Shown here: piece after piece, positions 45,757 through 57,843 of the stretch
Numbering within the stretch: position 1 is the first letter of the stretch
Layout: each line of letters opens with the position of its first letter
NCBI RefSeq assembly: GCF_036543075.1
Contig: NZ_JAZHPF010000003.1
Location: forward strand, 62,001-126,000
Length of the DNA: 64,000 nucleotides
From: Deinococcus sp. YIM 134068
GTDB taxonomy: Bacteria; Deinococcota; Deinococci; Deinococcales; Deinococcaceae
Direction of reading: 5' to 3'
Notes under the pieces: generated by a model
The model's input: only the letters and a program-made list of their open reading frames with translations
What the model was told of the DNA's origin: nothing
The model's database searches: none
Program-made: the position numbers and the translations under genes

Positions 45757-46623
45757 TCAGGAGAGAACCGTCTGACCCAGCAGGCTCAGCGCGTACTCGC
45801 CCATCTTGCGGGGAATGTCCACGCCCGTCGTGCTGACCGAGTTCTTGAACTCCATCGTGTGATTGATCTCGATGACGAGGAGGCCGCGCTCGGGGTCTTC
45901 TACGAGGTCGATGGCGACGATCTCGCCCTGAACGGCAGCGGCAGCCCTCACAGCGAGGTCGGCAATCTCGGGCGTGACCGGGCAGTTGCTCGCCGTGGCC
46001 CCGCGCGCCGTGTTCGTGATCCAGTGTTCGGACGTGCGGTAAATAGCCCCGATGCACTCGCCGCCGACCACGAAAGCGCGGATGTCGCGCCCCGGCTTGG
46101 CGATCAGCTCCTGCACATAGAAGATGCCGTGCTGTGGGCCGCCCAGCACCTCCTTATGCTCGATGATCGCCTCGGCGGCGTCGCGGTCGTTGATGCGGCT
46201 GACCATCCGGCCCCACGAGCCGACGGTGGGCTTGAGGACGACTGGATAGCCCAGTTCCTCAATGAGTTGCAGCGCCGCCTCCCCGTCGAAGGCGACGCCC
46301 GTGCGCGGCGTGGGCAGTCCGGCGCGGCACAGCGCGGCATTCGTGGCGAGCTTGTCCCCGCACAGCTCGATGACGTGGGCGGGGTTGACCACCCGCACGC
46401 CCAGCCCCTCCAGCGCCCGCGTGACCCCGTGCCCGCGCGACTGGCTGACGCACCGCTCCAGCGCGACGCGCCACGGGGCCGCCGCCCGCCCGGCGTCGTC
46501 GAACGTGAGCCTGAGTTGCGGCGCATACACCTTCTCGTAGGGCACGCCCAGAGCGTCGAGCGCCGCGAAGAGCATCTTCTCGTCGGGGCGGACGCGGTCG
46601 TAGATGATGGCGAGGTCGGCCAT
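45757..46623 (-). CDS. lysX: Alpha-aminoadipate--LysW ligase LysX
   Basis: ATP-grasp ligase of 288 residues that attaches alpha-aminoadipate to the C-terminal glutamate of LysW, the first protected step of lysine synthesis. It shows [20 protein letters not shown] (the ATP-binding lysine and glycine-rich loop), [20 protein letters not shown], and the metal-binding [13 protein letters not shown], the last diagnostic of LysX/ArgX. It lies downstream of lysW with a family B repeat between. The partner genes lysZ, lysY, lysJ and lysK are not in this window. Confidence 0.94.
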   Translation of the reverse strand: MADLAIIYDRVRPDEKMLFAALDALGVPYEKVYAPQLRLTFDDAGRAAAPWRVALERCVSQSRGHGVTRALEGLGVRVVNPAHVIELCGDKLATNAALCRAGLPTPRTGVAFDGEAALQLIEELGYPVVLKPTVGSWGRMVSRINDRDAAEAIIEHKEVLGGPQHGIFYVQELIAKPGRDIRAFVVGGECIGAIYRTSEHWITNTARGATASNCPVTPEIADLAVRAAAAVQGEIVAIDLVEDPERGLLVIEINHTMEFKNSVSTTGVDIPRKMGEYALSLLGQTVLS

Positions 46624-46638
46624 AGGACTCCGGGGGAG

Positions 46639-46706
46639 CTGTCAGCCGTCAGCGGTCAGCCGTCAGCAAAAGAGCTGAGAGCTGATGGCTGAGAGCTGAC
46701 CGCTAC
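46639..46706. repeat. Intergenic repeat family B, copy 5 (hairpin)
   Basis: GTCAGCCGTCAGCGGTCAGC faces GCTGATGGCTGAGAGCTGAC across CAAAAGA. It fills the gap between lysW and lysX and abuts the lysW stop codon. Confidence 0.65.
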
Positions 46707-46880
46707 CTACTCCCCCCAGTCCTCCGCTTCCTGCGGGGCCTGCTCCAGCCGGGGCGGGTCGATGGACACGACCTCGTACTCCACGCCGGTCTCGTCGTCG
46801 ATGACGAGTTCGCCAAGTTCGGGGTCGGTGAGTTCAATGGTCGCTCCGGTCTCCGGGTTTTCAAATTGAATGGTAGGCAT
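46707..46880 (-). CDS. lysW: LysW amino-group carrier protein lacking zinc cysteines
   Basis: 57 residues, short and acidic. LysW carries the growing lysine precursor on its C-terminal glutamate. The end EAEDWGE is the LysW/ArgW signature, and DPELGELVIDDETG, EVVSIDPPRLE and the tail align with Thermus LysW as I recall it. Unlike that protein, which has two CxxC pairs holding zinc, this one has no cysteine at all; the positions read as non-metal residues (NPETG and DDETG). AAGGAG precedes ATG 46880. It lies directly upstream of lysX and downstream of a zinc-ribbon protein gene. Confidence 0.9.
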   Translation of the reverse strand: MPTIQFENPETGATIELTDPELGELVIDDETGVEYEVVSIDPPRLEQAPQEAEDWGE

Positions 46881-46937
46881 AGTGTTCTCCTTGCGCTTGA
46901 CAGGTTAGCTCAGGCTGGAGAGAGCATCAACGGTTGC

Positions 46938-47291
46938 CTAGCGTGAGGCGGCGTCCTCTTCCGGGTCGTCCTCGAACTCCAGCTCGATGCGGGCGCGGCA
47001 GTGGGGGCAGGAGATGACGCTCGCCACGCTGCCGCCTTCGCCCTCCACGGTCGGCGCGGCGGCGAGCATGTCGTCGGTCACGTCGAACTCCTCGCCGCAG
47101 TTGGGGCAAACGGTGAGGACGCCCAGCAGCTCCAGCTCGAAGTCCTCGCCTCCGGTGTTGCGGGTGACTTCCATCTCCGCGTTGCAGGAGTCGCACACGA
47201 TCACGTCGCCCACCACCAGCGCGGCGCGGTCCTCGTCGGTGAGTTCGAGGACCTCCGCGCACACGGGGCAGTCGATTTCCAGGGTCGCCAT
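46938..47291 (-). CDS. Tandem zinc-ribbon protein, LysW-like ribbons
   Basis: 117 residues, highly acidic. Two zinc ribbons are visible: C8xxC11 with C33xxC36, and C62xxC65 with C95xxC98. The first ribbon (IDCPVC...GDVIVCDSCNAEMEV) has the spacing and VxCxxCxAExEV pattern of the LysW zinc domain. The C-terminus (EDDPEEDAASR) lacks the EDWGE carrier tail. It sits between lysU and lysW. Possible roles are scaffold or recruiter of LysX/LysZ/LysY, or an unrelated LysW paralogue. ATG 47291 is clear. Confidence 0.75.
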   Translation of the reverse strand: MATLEIDCPVCAEVLELTDEDRAALVVGDVIVCDSCNAEMEVTRNTGGEDFELELLGVLTVCPNCGEEFDVTDDMLAAAPTVEGEGGSVASVISCPHCRARIELEFEDDPEEDAASR

Positions 47292-47314
47292 GCCAAGAGT
47301 GTAGTGACGCGCGC

Positions 47315-47817
<503 letters not shown>

Positions 47818-47818
<1 letters not shown>

Positions 47819-48225
47819 TAGGAGTCCTCCTGAAAAGAGATGAGGTCGAGACCGCCCAGACCGGCAAAGTCGGCGGCGTTGTTCGTTACCAGGGGGACGC
47901 CCACTTCCAGCGCAGTGGCGGCGATCCAGGCGTCGGCGGCGAGCATCCGCCGTCCCGCTCGCCGGGCCTCGTGCATGACGGCGGCCCAACGCCCGGAAAT
48001 GTCCGGGTCGTGCCCGATCAGGGTGTAGGGTTCCAGAAACGTCTCCAGTTGCCGCCTGCGCCCGGCACTCCAGCCCCGCTCCAGCGCCCAGAACTTCAGC
48101 TCGGCGTCGGTCTGGAAGCTGTACAGCACGTTCTTGGACTCCAGGTAGGCGTCGAAGGGCCGGGCGCGTGGGTCTCTCTTGAAGCTGTAGCTGATCACGT
48201 CGGTATCCACCAGCACGGTGGTCAC
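47818..48225 (-). CDS. PIN-domain toxin (VapC-like)
   Basis: 135 residues. The PIN nuclease acidic residues are in VLVDTDVISYSF (N-terminal Asp), LAADAWIAATALE (central Asp) and LVTNNAADFAGL (C-terminal Asp), separated by helices. VapC toxins cut tRNA or rRNA. GTG 48225 overlaps the antitoxin stop by 4 nt (GTGA); the TAG stop shares a base with the lysU start. This places a toxin-antitoxin pair in the lysine cluster. Confidence 0.86.
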
Positions 48226-48629
48226 GGCCTCACCCGCCCTTCCCGTTCCTCCTGCAAGGTGCGCTGCTCCTCCCGGTAGTCCCTCCAATGCTGCTCGTCC
48301 TCGGCGAGTTCCTCGGCGCTCCAGGCGGGGGCCGTTCGCTCGGCGTGTCCGGCGGGCAGGGGCCGGGCGTTCCGTAGCAGGTGGGCGTACTTGGGATTCA
48401 TCGCCTCCCCGCTCCGCTCCACGAGGTCCAGCAGGGTGACGGGCTGGCCGGTCAGGCTTTGCAGCGCGTCCAGCACGGTCGCCACGCTGTCGAGGTCAAT
48501 CCGTTGAAGCGGCTTGCGGGCCATGCCGTACACCGTCGCCTCCGACAGCCGCCCCCGCGTCGCCCGCGCCAACTGATACGCGCTGATGTGGTGGCGCTCC
48601 AGAAAGGGCTTGAGGTGCAGTCTCATCAT
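48222..48629 (-). CDS. XRE-type antitoxin / HTH regulator partner of the PIN toxin
   Basis: 135 residues. The Cro/CI-type helix-turn-helix lies in the first 65 residues (HISAYQLARATRGRLSEATVYGMAR...LDSVATVLDALQSLTGQPVTLLDL). The acidic, helical C-terminus (EELAEDEQHWRDYREEQRTLQEEREG) would wrap the toxin. An XRE partner is less usual for a VapC toxin than AbrB or RHH types. The start has two adjacent ATGs (48629, 48626); TAAGTT lies 6 nt upstream of the first. Confidence 0.8.
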   Translation of the reverse strand: MMRLHLKPFLERHHISAYQLARATRGRLSEATVYGMARKPLQRIDLDSVATVLDALQSLTGQPVTLLDLVERSGEAMNPKYAHLLRNARPLPAGHAERTAPAWSAEELAEDEQHWRDYREEQRTLQEEREGRVRP

Positions 48630-48664
48630 AGTATCAACTTAGCACAGTACGCGAAGCTAGGACG

Positions 48665-48826
48665 CTAGCTCAGCAGGTCTCTGTCTCCAGTTGAGATGAA
48701 CTCCGAGCGGATGGAGTGGAAGGCGAAGGCTTGAAGTAGGTCCTCATCGGCCATGAAGGGAACGAAGTTGTCAGGGAGGATGTCGTCGGTGTTGACGCTT
48801 GGGCCAAATTTCCAGATGCCGGGCAC
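48665..48826 (-). pseudogene. Decayed duplicate of the lysU 5' end
   Basis: Positions 48693-48826 align without gaps to 47685-47818, the first 134 nt of lysU, with 25 mismatches (about 81% identity, counted by hand). The copy still reads in frame from GTG 48826 (WKFGPSVNTDDILPDNF..., then FMADEDL) until a divergent tail and a TAG at 48665-48667, so only about 53 codons of the 167 are left. A GGAG site persists upstream. It lies on the lysT side of the toxin-antitoxin pair. Confidence 0.82.
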
Positions 48827-48850
48827 ATAGCGCGTCTCCTTCCAATAAGC

Positions 48851-48856
48851 TAGAAT
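48851..48856 (+). promoter_or_regulatory. -10 hexamer TAGAAT of the AT-rich orphan gene
   Basis: It lies 5 nt before ATG 48862. Confidence 0.5.
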
Positions 48857-48861
48857 TATTT

Positions 48862-49425
48862 ATGGCTGCCACTTGGAGATTTAACGATCATGCAGAGCAT
48901 GTCAAAATGTTTTTTGATTGTATAGTAGTGCCTAATTATATGGAGTTTTACGAACTTGGTTTAGAGGGGAGAGACAGATATGGAGACCTACCAAAGAGCG
49001 GCTGGAACGCTGCCGCCGCTATATATCATATGTGGGAACACTTAAAAGATGAATGGAGGATAAAATACGAGTCGCAAAAACCTGATGCCTTTAAACTTCT
49101 ACGAGAAGTGACCAACACTTACAAACATTTCAAAGCCGATAGGGCCGAGAAAATTAAGGAACTTCACACATCTCGGAGTTTCGATGTGTCTATCACCGAT
49201 GTTGTTCATTTCTCTGATGGCGTTCCTACAAACGCAAAACATAATGATGGCAAAATAAAGGTGTCAATACATTTAAAGATAGAGCTTATAGATGGAACGA
49301 AACTTGATATGCAGGATTTGCTTGATCAAATGATGAGATTCTACATTGACATTTTAAATACAGAACTTGGAGAACAGGGAAGTCTACAGGACAGGATAGA
49401 GCTTTTTAAAGCTAAACGCGCTTAG
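48862..49425 (+). CDS. AT-rich orphan gene of unknown function
   Basis: 187 residues on the plus strand inside the minus-strand lysine cluster. Codon use is strikingly AT-rich (AAA, ATA, TTT, AAT frequent), unlike every neighbour except the gene at 52652. No signal or membrane segment; a mixed helical protein with many Lys, Asp and aromatic residues (WNAAAAIYHMWEHLKDEWRIKYESQ). I do not recognise a family. It is very probably acquired recently. It separates lysT from the lysU remnant. Confidence 0.78.
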   Translation: MAATWRFNDHAEHVKMFFDCIVVPNYMEFYELGLEGRDRYGDLPKSGWNAAAAIYHMWEHLKDEWRIKYESQKPDAFKLLREVTNTYKHFKADRAEKIKELHTSRSFDVSITDVVHFSDGVPTNAKHNDGKIKVSIHLKIELIDGTKLDMQDLLDQMMRFYIDILNTELGEQGSLQDRIELFKAKRA

Positions 49426-49426
49426 T

Positions 49427-50695
<1,269 letters not shown>

Positions 50696-50833
50696 GGCCC
50701 CAGTTTCGCGCGTCCTGGGGGTGCGTACCGTGAGCTTGCCTGTCCGGGTCGGGGTGACGGCTGGCAAACGACAAGTCACGTTTCCGAGGGACGGAGGGCA
50801 ACTTCGCTCGCTGCGCGGGGGCGCGTCCCGCCC

Positions 50834-50839
50834 TATGCT
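50834..50839 (+). promoter_or_regulatory. -10 hexamer TATGCT of the KhtT-like gene
   Basis: It lies 6 nt before ATG 50846. Confidence 0.5.
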
Positions 50840-50845
50840 GCCCGT

Positions 50846-51334
50846 ATGGTCAAGCTGGAGGAGACGCACCTGCCCGGCGTGGGCGTGCGGCACGATTTCG
50901 ACGGGCGGTTCGGCAAGCGGGTGGGGGTGATCACGCACCGGGACGGGCGGCGCGAGATTTTCGTGGCGCGGCGCGACGACCCCGACGCCTGCGCGCAGAG
51001 CATCGTGCTGAGCGACGAGGAGGCCGAGGCGGTGGCCGACCTGCTGGGCGGAAGCACGATCACCCGGCACATGAACACGCTGACGCAGGATATCGAGGGT
51101 CTGGCGATGGACTGGGTGCCCCTGGCGGCGGGCACGCCCTACGCCGGGCAGCCGCTGGGCGACACGAAGATGCGGACCCGCACGGGCACGAGCATCGTGG
51201 CGATCATGCGGGACGGACAGGCAATTGCGGCACCGGGGCCGGAGTTCCCCCTGAAGGTGGGCGATACCGTGGTCGTCGTCGGCACGCCGGGCGGGGTGGT
51301 GAGGGCGGCGCGGCTGCTGGGGGGCGAGGGCTGA
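50846..51334 (+). CDS. TrkA-C domain regulatory subunit (KhtT-like)
   Basis: 162 residues, cytoplasmic. The N-terminal beta domain ends near residue 75, followed by a C-terminal TrkA-C (RCK-C) fold from about residue 95: GQPLGDTKMRTRTGTSIVAIMRDGQ then LKVGDTVVVVGTPGGV, the standard pattern. KhtT proteins gate a cation/proton antiporter. The antiporter gene follows at 51467, an arrangement matching khtTU of Bacillus. Confidence 0.87.
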   Translation: MVKLEETHLPGVGVRHDFDGRFGKRVGVITHRDGRREIFVARRDDPDACAQSIVLSDEEAEAVADLLGGSTITRHMNTLTQDIEGLAMDWVPLAAGTPYAGQPLGDTKMRTRTGTSIVAIMRDGQAIAAPGPEFPLKVGDTVVVVGTPGGVVRAARLLGGEG

Positions 51335-51466
51335 AAATTCAGACAGCTTCCCCATTCCTATCTTTCTAAAGTCACGACAAGGGCGAAGCTCTCAAGACCC
51401 CTTCGCTCCTTGCCCCACCGCTCGCACGCCGCCCCCGGCCTGCCTTTCCGCCCCCGGAGGCCCGAC

Positions 51467-52633
51467 GTGTCCCTCGGTCAACTGCTGCTAGAAATCGGCG
51501 CGGTCATCCTCGTGCTGGCGTTCGTGGGCCGGGCTGCCGGACGGCTCGGCATCACGCCCATTCCGCTGTACCTGCTCGCGGGCATCGCACTCGGGGCCGT
51601 CGTGCGGCTGGGGGACGAGCCGGGGGAGTTCATCCACATCGGGGCGGAGATCGGGGCCGTGCTGCTGCTCTTCACGCTGGGGCTGGAGTACACCAGCCGG
51701 GAGCTGCGGGACAACCTCGCGGCGAACCGGCAGGTCGGCCTGCTCGACCTCGCGCTGAACTTCACGCCGGGCCTCGTCGCGGGGCTGCTGCTGGGCTTTC
51801 CCCCCCTCGCCGCCGTGCTGCTGGGCGGCGTGACCTACCTGAGTTCCAGCGGCATCGCCAGCAAGGTCCTGAACGACCTGGGTCGCCTCGGCAACCGCGA
51901 GACGCCCATCATCCTGGCGGTCTGCGTGCTGGAGGACGTGGCGATGGCCGTCTACCTGCCGGTGGTCGCGGCCCTCCTGATCGGGGGAACGCTCGCCGCC
52001 GTGGGCGTGAACCTCGTCGTCGCGCTCGCGGCGTTCGGGCTGGCCTTTTTCCTCGCGCTGCGCTACGGGCACGTCCTGAGCCGGGTGCTGAACGTGCAGA
52101 GCAGCGAGGCCCTGCTTCTGAGCGTGTTCGGGCTGGTGCTCGTGGTGGCCGGGGCCGCCGACCTCCTGAAAGTCAGCGCCGCCATCGGGGCCTTCTTGGT
52201 CGGTATCGCGCTCTCCGGCGAGGTGGCCGACCGCACCCGTCCCCTCATCGAGCCGCTGCGGGACCTCTTCGCCGCCGTGTTCTTCGTGTTCTTCGGGCTG
52301 CAACTCGACCTGGGCACGGTACCGGGCGTGCTGCTCCCCGCCGTCCTTCTGGCCGTGCTGACGAGCCTGACCAAGTTCGTGACGGGCTGGTGGGGCGCGG
52401 CGCGGGCGGGCGTGCAGACGCGGGGCCGCTTCCGGGCGGGGGCCACCCTCATCCCGCGCGGGGAGTTCAGCATCCTGATCGCCGGGCTGGGCCTGAGCCT
52501 CGCGCCGACGCTGGGGCCGCTCGCCGCCGTGTACGTGCTGCTGACGGCGATTCTGGGGCCGATCCTCGCGCGCTTCGACGGGCAGGTGGCCCCGCTGTTG
52601 GACCGAAGGCTGCGGGAGGCGCGGGCGGGTTAG
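51467..52633 (+). CDS. CPA2 family cation/proton antiporter (KhtU/KefB-like)
   Basis: 388 residues with 12 or so hydrophobic segments. It has the antiporter core FTLGLEYTSRELR, YLSSSGIASKVL, ILAVCVLEDVAMAVYLPV and AIGAFLVGIALSG. Probably exports K+ or Na+ in exchange for protons under control of the KhtT-like subunit. It lacks the C-terminal TrkA-N domain of KefB/C, as expected when regulation is by a separate protein. GTG 51467 has GGAGG at 6 nt. Confidence 0.87.
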   Translation: MSLGQLLLEIGAVILVLAFVGRAAGRLGITPIPLYLLAGIALGAVVRLGDEPGEFIHIGAEIGAVLLLFTLGLEYTSRELRDNLAANRQVGLLDLALNFTPGLVAGLLLGFPPLAAVLLGGVTYLSSSGIASKVLNDLGRLGNRETPIILAVCVLEDVAMAVYLPVVAALLIGGTLAAVGVNLVVALAAFGLAFFLALRYGHVLSRVLNVQSSEALLLSVFGLVLVVAGAADLLKVSAAIGAFLVGIALSGEVADRTRPLIEPLRDLFAAVFFVFFGLQLDLGTVPGVLLPAVLLAVLTSLTKFVTGWWGAARAGVQTRGRFRAGATLIPRGEFSILIAGLGLSLAPTLGPLAAVYVLLTAILGPILARFDGQVAPLLDRRLREARAG

Positions 52634-52651
52634 TGGAAACCGTGGAAAAGC

Positions 52652-53317
52652 TTAATAAGGCAGCCCCAAAAATTTACGTGCTTTAGCAGCAATAGTATAT
52701 TTACCCGCCATGTCCTTAGCTGGGTAGACCTTCAACATTCCATCCTGCTCGTATACATCGCCAATAGGAGTCAAATCTAACTGACCGTCAGTGTAGTATG
52801 CCTGTCCAAAAAACCCGTAGCCAGCCCCCATCTCATCGCCCATCATCACCATAGTGTCATCCGCATCCTGAGAATGGAGCGCGACTATCAAATCCATTTT
52901 GCTAATAGCCTGAGCAGCGTCAAAACTATTTTGTTTCATAGCAAGCATAGAAGCCCAGCTCCTAATAGTGCCTGAATAATATAAGTAATAGTCTACATAC
53001 GCAAGCTGTGCGATTGACATTCCCGAGAGATTCATCTTTGGATAATCAGCTTTGTTAAATATTGCATGGAATATAATCGAGTTCTTCTCACCATCAATTG
53101 ACACGGTACATCCACAACGCTTCATATTTAATTCCCCGGCTTTAGCATTTGCTAAGTCGGAGTATATTTTACTGCTCGCGCTCTTAAAATAATTTCTATA
53201 AGGTGTATCCAAGTTGTTTAATTGAATATTGACGCTAGGTGCAGCAAGCGCACTACCAAAAGTTGAACAGATAAGAGCGAGGTGAAGGGTAGCCGCTGAA
53301 CTAGACTTTCTTGACAT
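52652..53317 (-). CDS. AT-rich exported protein of unknown function
   Basis: 221 residues with a signal peptide ending at ALAA (about residue 27). The mature part carries CGCT early (a CxC pair in KRCGCTVSIDG) and a Met- and Tyr-rich middle (YVDYYLYYSG, MVMMGDEMGAGYGFFGQAYY). Codon use is AT-rich. I do not recognise a family. The start at 53317 fits the signal peptide and a TACACT 8 nt upstream. It converges on the antiporter gene and is separated from the radical SAM gene by a strong terminator, like an inserted unit. Confidence 0.72.
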   Translation of the reverse strand: MSRKSSSAATLHLALICSTFGSALAAPSVNIQLNNLDTPYRNYFKSASSKIYSDLANAKAGELNMKRCGCTVSIDGEKNSIIFHAIFNKADYPKMNLSGMSIAQLAYVDYYLYYSGTIRSWASMLAMKQNSFDAAQAISKMDLIVALHSQDADDTMVMMGDEMGAGYGFFGQAYYTDGQLDLTPIGDVYEQDGMLKVYPAKDMAGKYTIAAKARKFLGLPY

Positions 53318-53325
53318 CGAATCGC

Positions 53326-53331
53326 AGTGTA
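53326..53331 (-). promoter_or_regulatory. -10 hexamer TACACT of the AT-rich exported gene
   Basis: Minus strand, 8 nt before ATG 53317. Confidence 0.45.
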
Positions 53332-53400
53332 TCAACCAACTCGTACAAAATTCTGACACTTTTGCGCGTTTACCGCTTGGGTAGAAAGTCAAAGTTTTAC

Positions 53401-53444
53401 AAAGTAAAGGGGCCGGAGCTTTCACGCCCCGGCCCCTTTACTTT
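53401..53444. terminator. Perfect 16-bp bidirectional terminator hairpin
   Basis: Arms at 53401-53416 and 53429-53444 are exact reverse complements (AAAGTAAAGGGGCCGG). A/T-rich ends give a T-run in either direction. It lies downstream of the minus-strand radical SAM gene. Confidence 0.85.
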
Positions 53445-53450
53445 GTGTCC

Positions 53451-54983
<1,533 letters not shown>

Positions 54984-55121
54984 GAAGCCTCCGTTGAACC
55001 CGGAATGGGGCGGCGCTGGGGAGCTTCTGTCGCTCAGGCGTCAGCGCACGTCACAATCGAATAGTTTAACGGATTTTGTTTCCCGAATTGAAGGGCGCGT
55101 CACCGGGCCTATGTCATTAGG

Positions 55122-55349
55122 TCAAGTACCCGGCTCCCGCACGGGCCGCCACGCGCTCGCCAGGAAGTAGGCCAGCCCGCCGAGCAGCCCCGTCACGAGC
55201 AGAAAGCCGAGCAGCCGCCCCAGCACACCCGCCGTGCCGACGAGGAAGACGCCCAGCCCGGCGAGCAGTTGCCCGACGAGCCACACCAGCGCCAGCGCGA
55301 GGACGGCAAGCAGGAGCACCCCCGCGAGGGCGAGGAGGAGGCGGGTCAT
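55122..55349 (-). CDS. Small hydrophobic membrane protein
   Basis: 75 residues, almost wholly hydrophobic: two segments (LLLALAGVLLLAVLALALVWLV and LLGFLLVTGLLGGLAYFLA) joined by a Gly-rich turn. No recognised family. ATG 55349 is preceded by TATCCT at 6 nt. Confidence 0.6.
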   Translation of the reverse strand: MTRLLLALAGVLLLAVLALALVWLVGQLLAGLGVFLVGTAGVLGRLLGFLLVTGLLGGLAYFLASAWRPVREPGT

Positions 55350-55355
55350 GGGGGC

Positions 55356-55361
55356 AGGATA
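55356..55361 (-). promoter_or_regulatory. -10 hexamer TATCCT of the small membrane protein
   Basis: Minus strand, 6 nt before ATG 55349. Confidence 0.45.
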
Positions 55362-55370
55362 GAGTGCTCG

Positions 55371-55394
55371 GCGGTCAGCCATCAGCCCTCAGCA
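55371..55394. repeat. Intergenic repeat family B, short copy 6
   Basis: GCGGTCAGCCATCAGCCCTC, followed at once by family C sequence. Confidence 0.55.
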
Positions 55395-55400
55395 AAAGAC

Positions 55401-55615
55401 GCCCGGTTGTAAGAGGGGGGAGGGGCAAAAGAAATAGCTTCATGTCCTCGTTTGGTCGTCCACCAGATGTGCCCTTTGCTCCCTCCCTCCTTGTGGGGGA
55501 GGGTCGGGGAGGGGGGTGACGAGCACCGCTCGTCCTTGTCTTTGACGATGAAAATACGCCGCTTACCCAAGCCATCACTTACATCAAGCGCAAAAAGCGA
55601 GGGCAGAGGGCCGGG
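55401..55615. repeat. Intergenic repeat family C, copy 2
   Basis: It shares CCTCCTTGTGGGGGAGGGTC, GGGGAGGGGGGTGACGAGCA and the ACATCAAGCG segment with the copy at 57141. The CCTCCCTCCTT to CTCGTC block also matches 39100-39170. The 40 nt up to the icd stop hold nothing else. Confidence 0.68.
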
Positions 55616-55654
55616 GATGGCCTCTGCCCCTCGCCCTCTGCCTTCTTGCTTTGC

Positions 55655-56914
<1,260 letters not shown>

Positions 56915-56923
56915 GACGGCCCA

Positions 56924-56929
56924 ACTCTA
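56924..56929 (-). promoter_or_regulatory. -10 hexamer TAGAGT of icd
   Basis: Minus strand, 9 nt before ATG 56914. Confidence 0.45.
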
Positions 56930-57140
56930 CCCCCACGGCGGGGGAAGGGGAATTGGTCACGGTGTTACCTGGGGGGTATGCACGCGGTTCAAGTTTTGCG
57001 GGAGGCGGGTGATGGGGGAGCTGAGGACTGCGTTTCCGGGGTTGCCAGGCCCGCTTCATCCCCTCTGCTTCGCAGCTCTGCGAGTCCCAGGCTCCACCCA
57101 GGGGACGCCTGATGTGCAATAAAAACCGAGCGTCCTAGAC

Positions 57141-57385
57141 GTACTCTCTTCCCCCTCCTTGTGGGCGAGGGTCGGGGAGGGGGTGACGAGCAACGCTCTC
57201 CTCTTGCTGGATAGCGAAAACGCCTTCACTGCCCGATCTGCAATTCACATCAAGCGTTCAAGGGGGAGGAGCAAAAGAGCGAGGGCCTGAGCTGCTTTTC
57301 TCCCTCTCCCCTCGTGGGTGACTCGAAGAGCCGCGAAGCGGAGGGCCGAGATGAGGGGGCGACGTGACGACGCACCGCCCAGACC
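57141..57385. repeat. Intergenic repeat family C, copy 3 (long)
   Basis: It contains the CCTCCTTGTGGG to GACGAGCAACGCTC block, a middle GAAAACGCCTTCACTGCCCG, ACATCAAGCG, a GGGGGAGGAGCAAAAGAGCG block and a final CTCCCTCTCCCCTCGTGGG to GATGAGGGGGCGACG block. It looks like two family C units joined. The 56915-57140 stretch before it has no gene. Confidence 0.68.
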
Positions 57386-57509
57386 CTCCCTGCTCCCCAA
57401 TGCCCCCAAACTGTAACGTTCCCCCCAACACCCCCCTCACCCACCGCCGCGCTTGCCGGAGCATCGTGAGACACCCAACCGGGAATTCAACGCACAGGAG
57501 GTCACACGC

Positions 57510-57755
57510 ATGAGTGACGACAAGAGCACGCTGGGCAACCTCGCCGACGCCGCCAAAGCCAAGATCAACGAGGGGGCCGACCGCGCCCGCGCCGCCGGAC
57601 ACGACCTTGCCAGCCACGTCGGGGGCACCGCCGACAACCTGGGCGACAAGGCCGAGGCCGCCGAGGACCGAGCGAAGGCCGAGGTCCACAACGCGAAGGC
57701 CAACGCCGAGTACCAGGGGGGCAAGCGCGAGGCGCAGGACGGCGACGGCAGATAA
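57510..57755 (+). CDS. Small LEA/hydrophilin-like protein
   Basis: 81 residues, very hydrophilic, rich in Ala, Asp, Lys, Glu and Gly, with no hydrophobic core: repeated helical units such as LADAAKAKINEGADRARAAG and NLGDKAEAAEDRAKAEVHNAKA. This composition fits LEA-like proteins linked to desiccation tolerance in Deinococcus. AGGAGG lies upstream of ATG 57510. It is a single gene, ended by the terminator at 57777. Confidence 0.75.
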   Translation: MSDDKSTLGNLADAAKAKINEGADRARAAGHDLASHVGGTADNLGDKAEAAEDRAKAEVHNAKANAEYQGGKREAQDGDGR

Positions 57756-57776
57756 CGCCCGGCACCACCCGACTGG

Positions 57777-57805
57777 ACCGGCTTCCTGCAAAGGGGCCGG
57801 TTTTT
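57777..57805 (+). terminator. Terminator after the LEA-like gene
   Basis: ACCGGC (57777-57782) pairs with GCCGGT (57796-57801), leading straight into TTTTT. Confidence 0.75.
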
Positions 57806-57830
57806 CATGCCGCAACTGCACAACTGCCCG

Positions 57831-57836
57831 TAGACT
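57831..57836 (+). promoter_or_regulatory. -10 hexamer TAGACT of the permease operon
   Basis: It lies 7 nt before ATG 57844, after the terminator at 57777. Confidence 0.6.
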
Positions 57837-57843
57837 GCCGGGC

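Noticed and set aside
55107..55125. Possible radiation/desiccation response motif (TATGTCATT core)
   Set aside because: Only one half matches the known 17-nt palindrome; the other half diverges, and the adjacent genes are not known members of that regulon.
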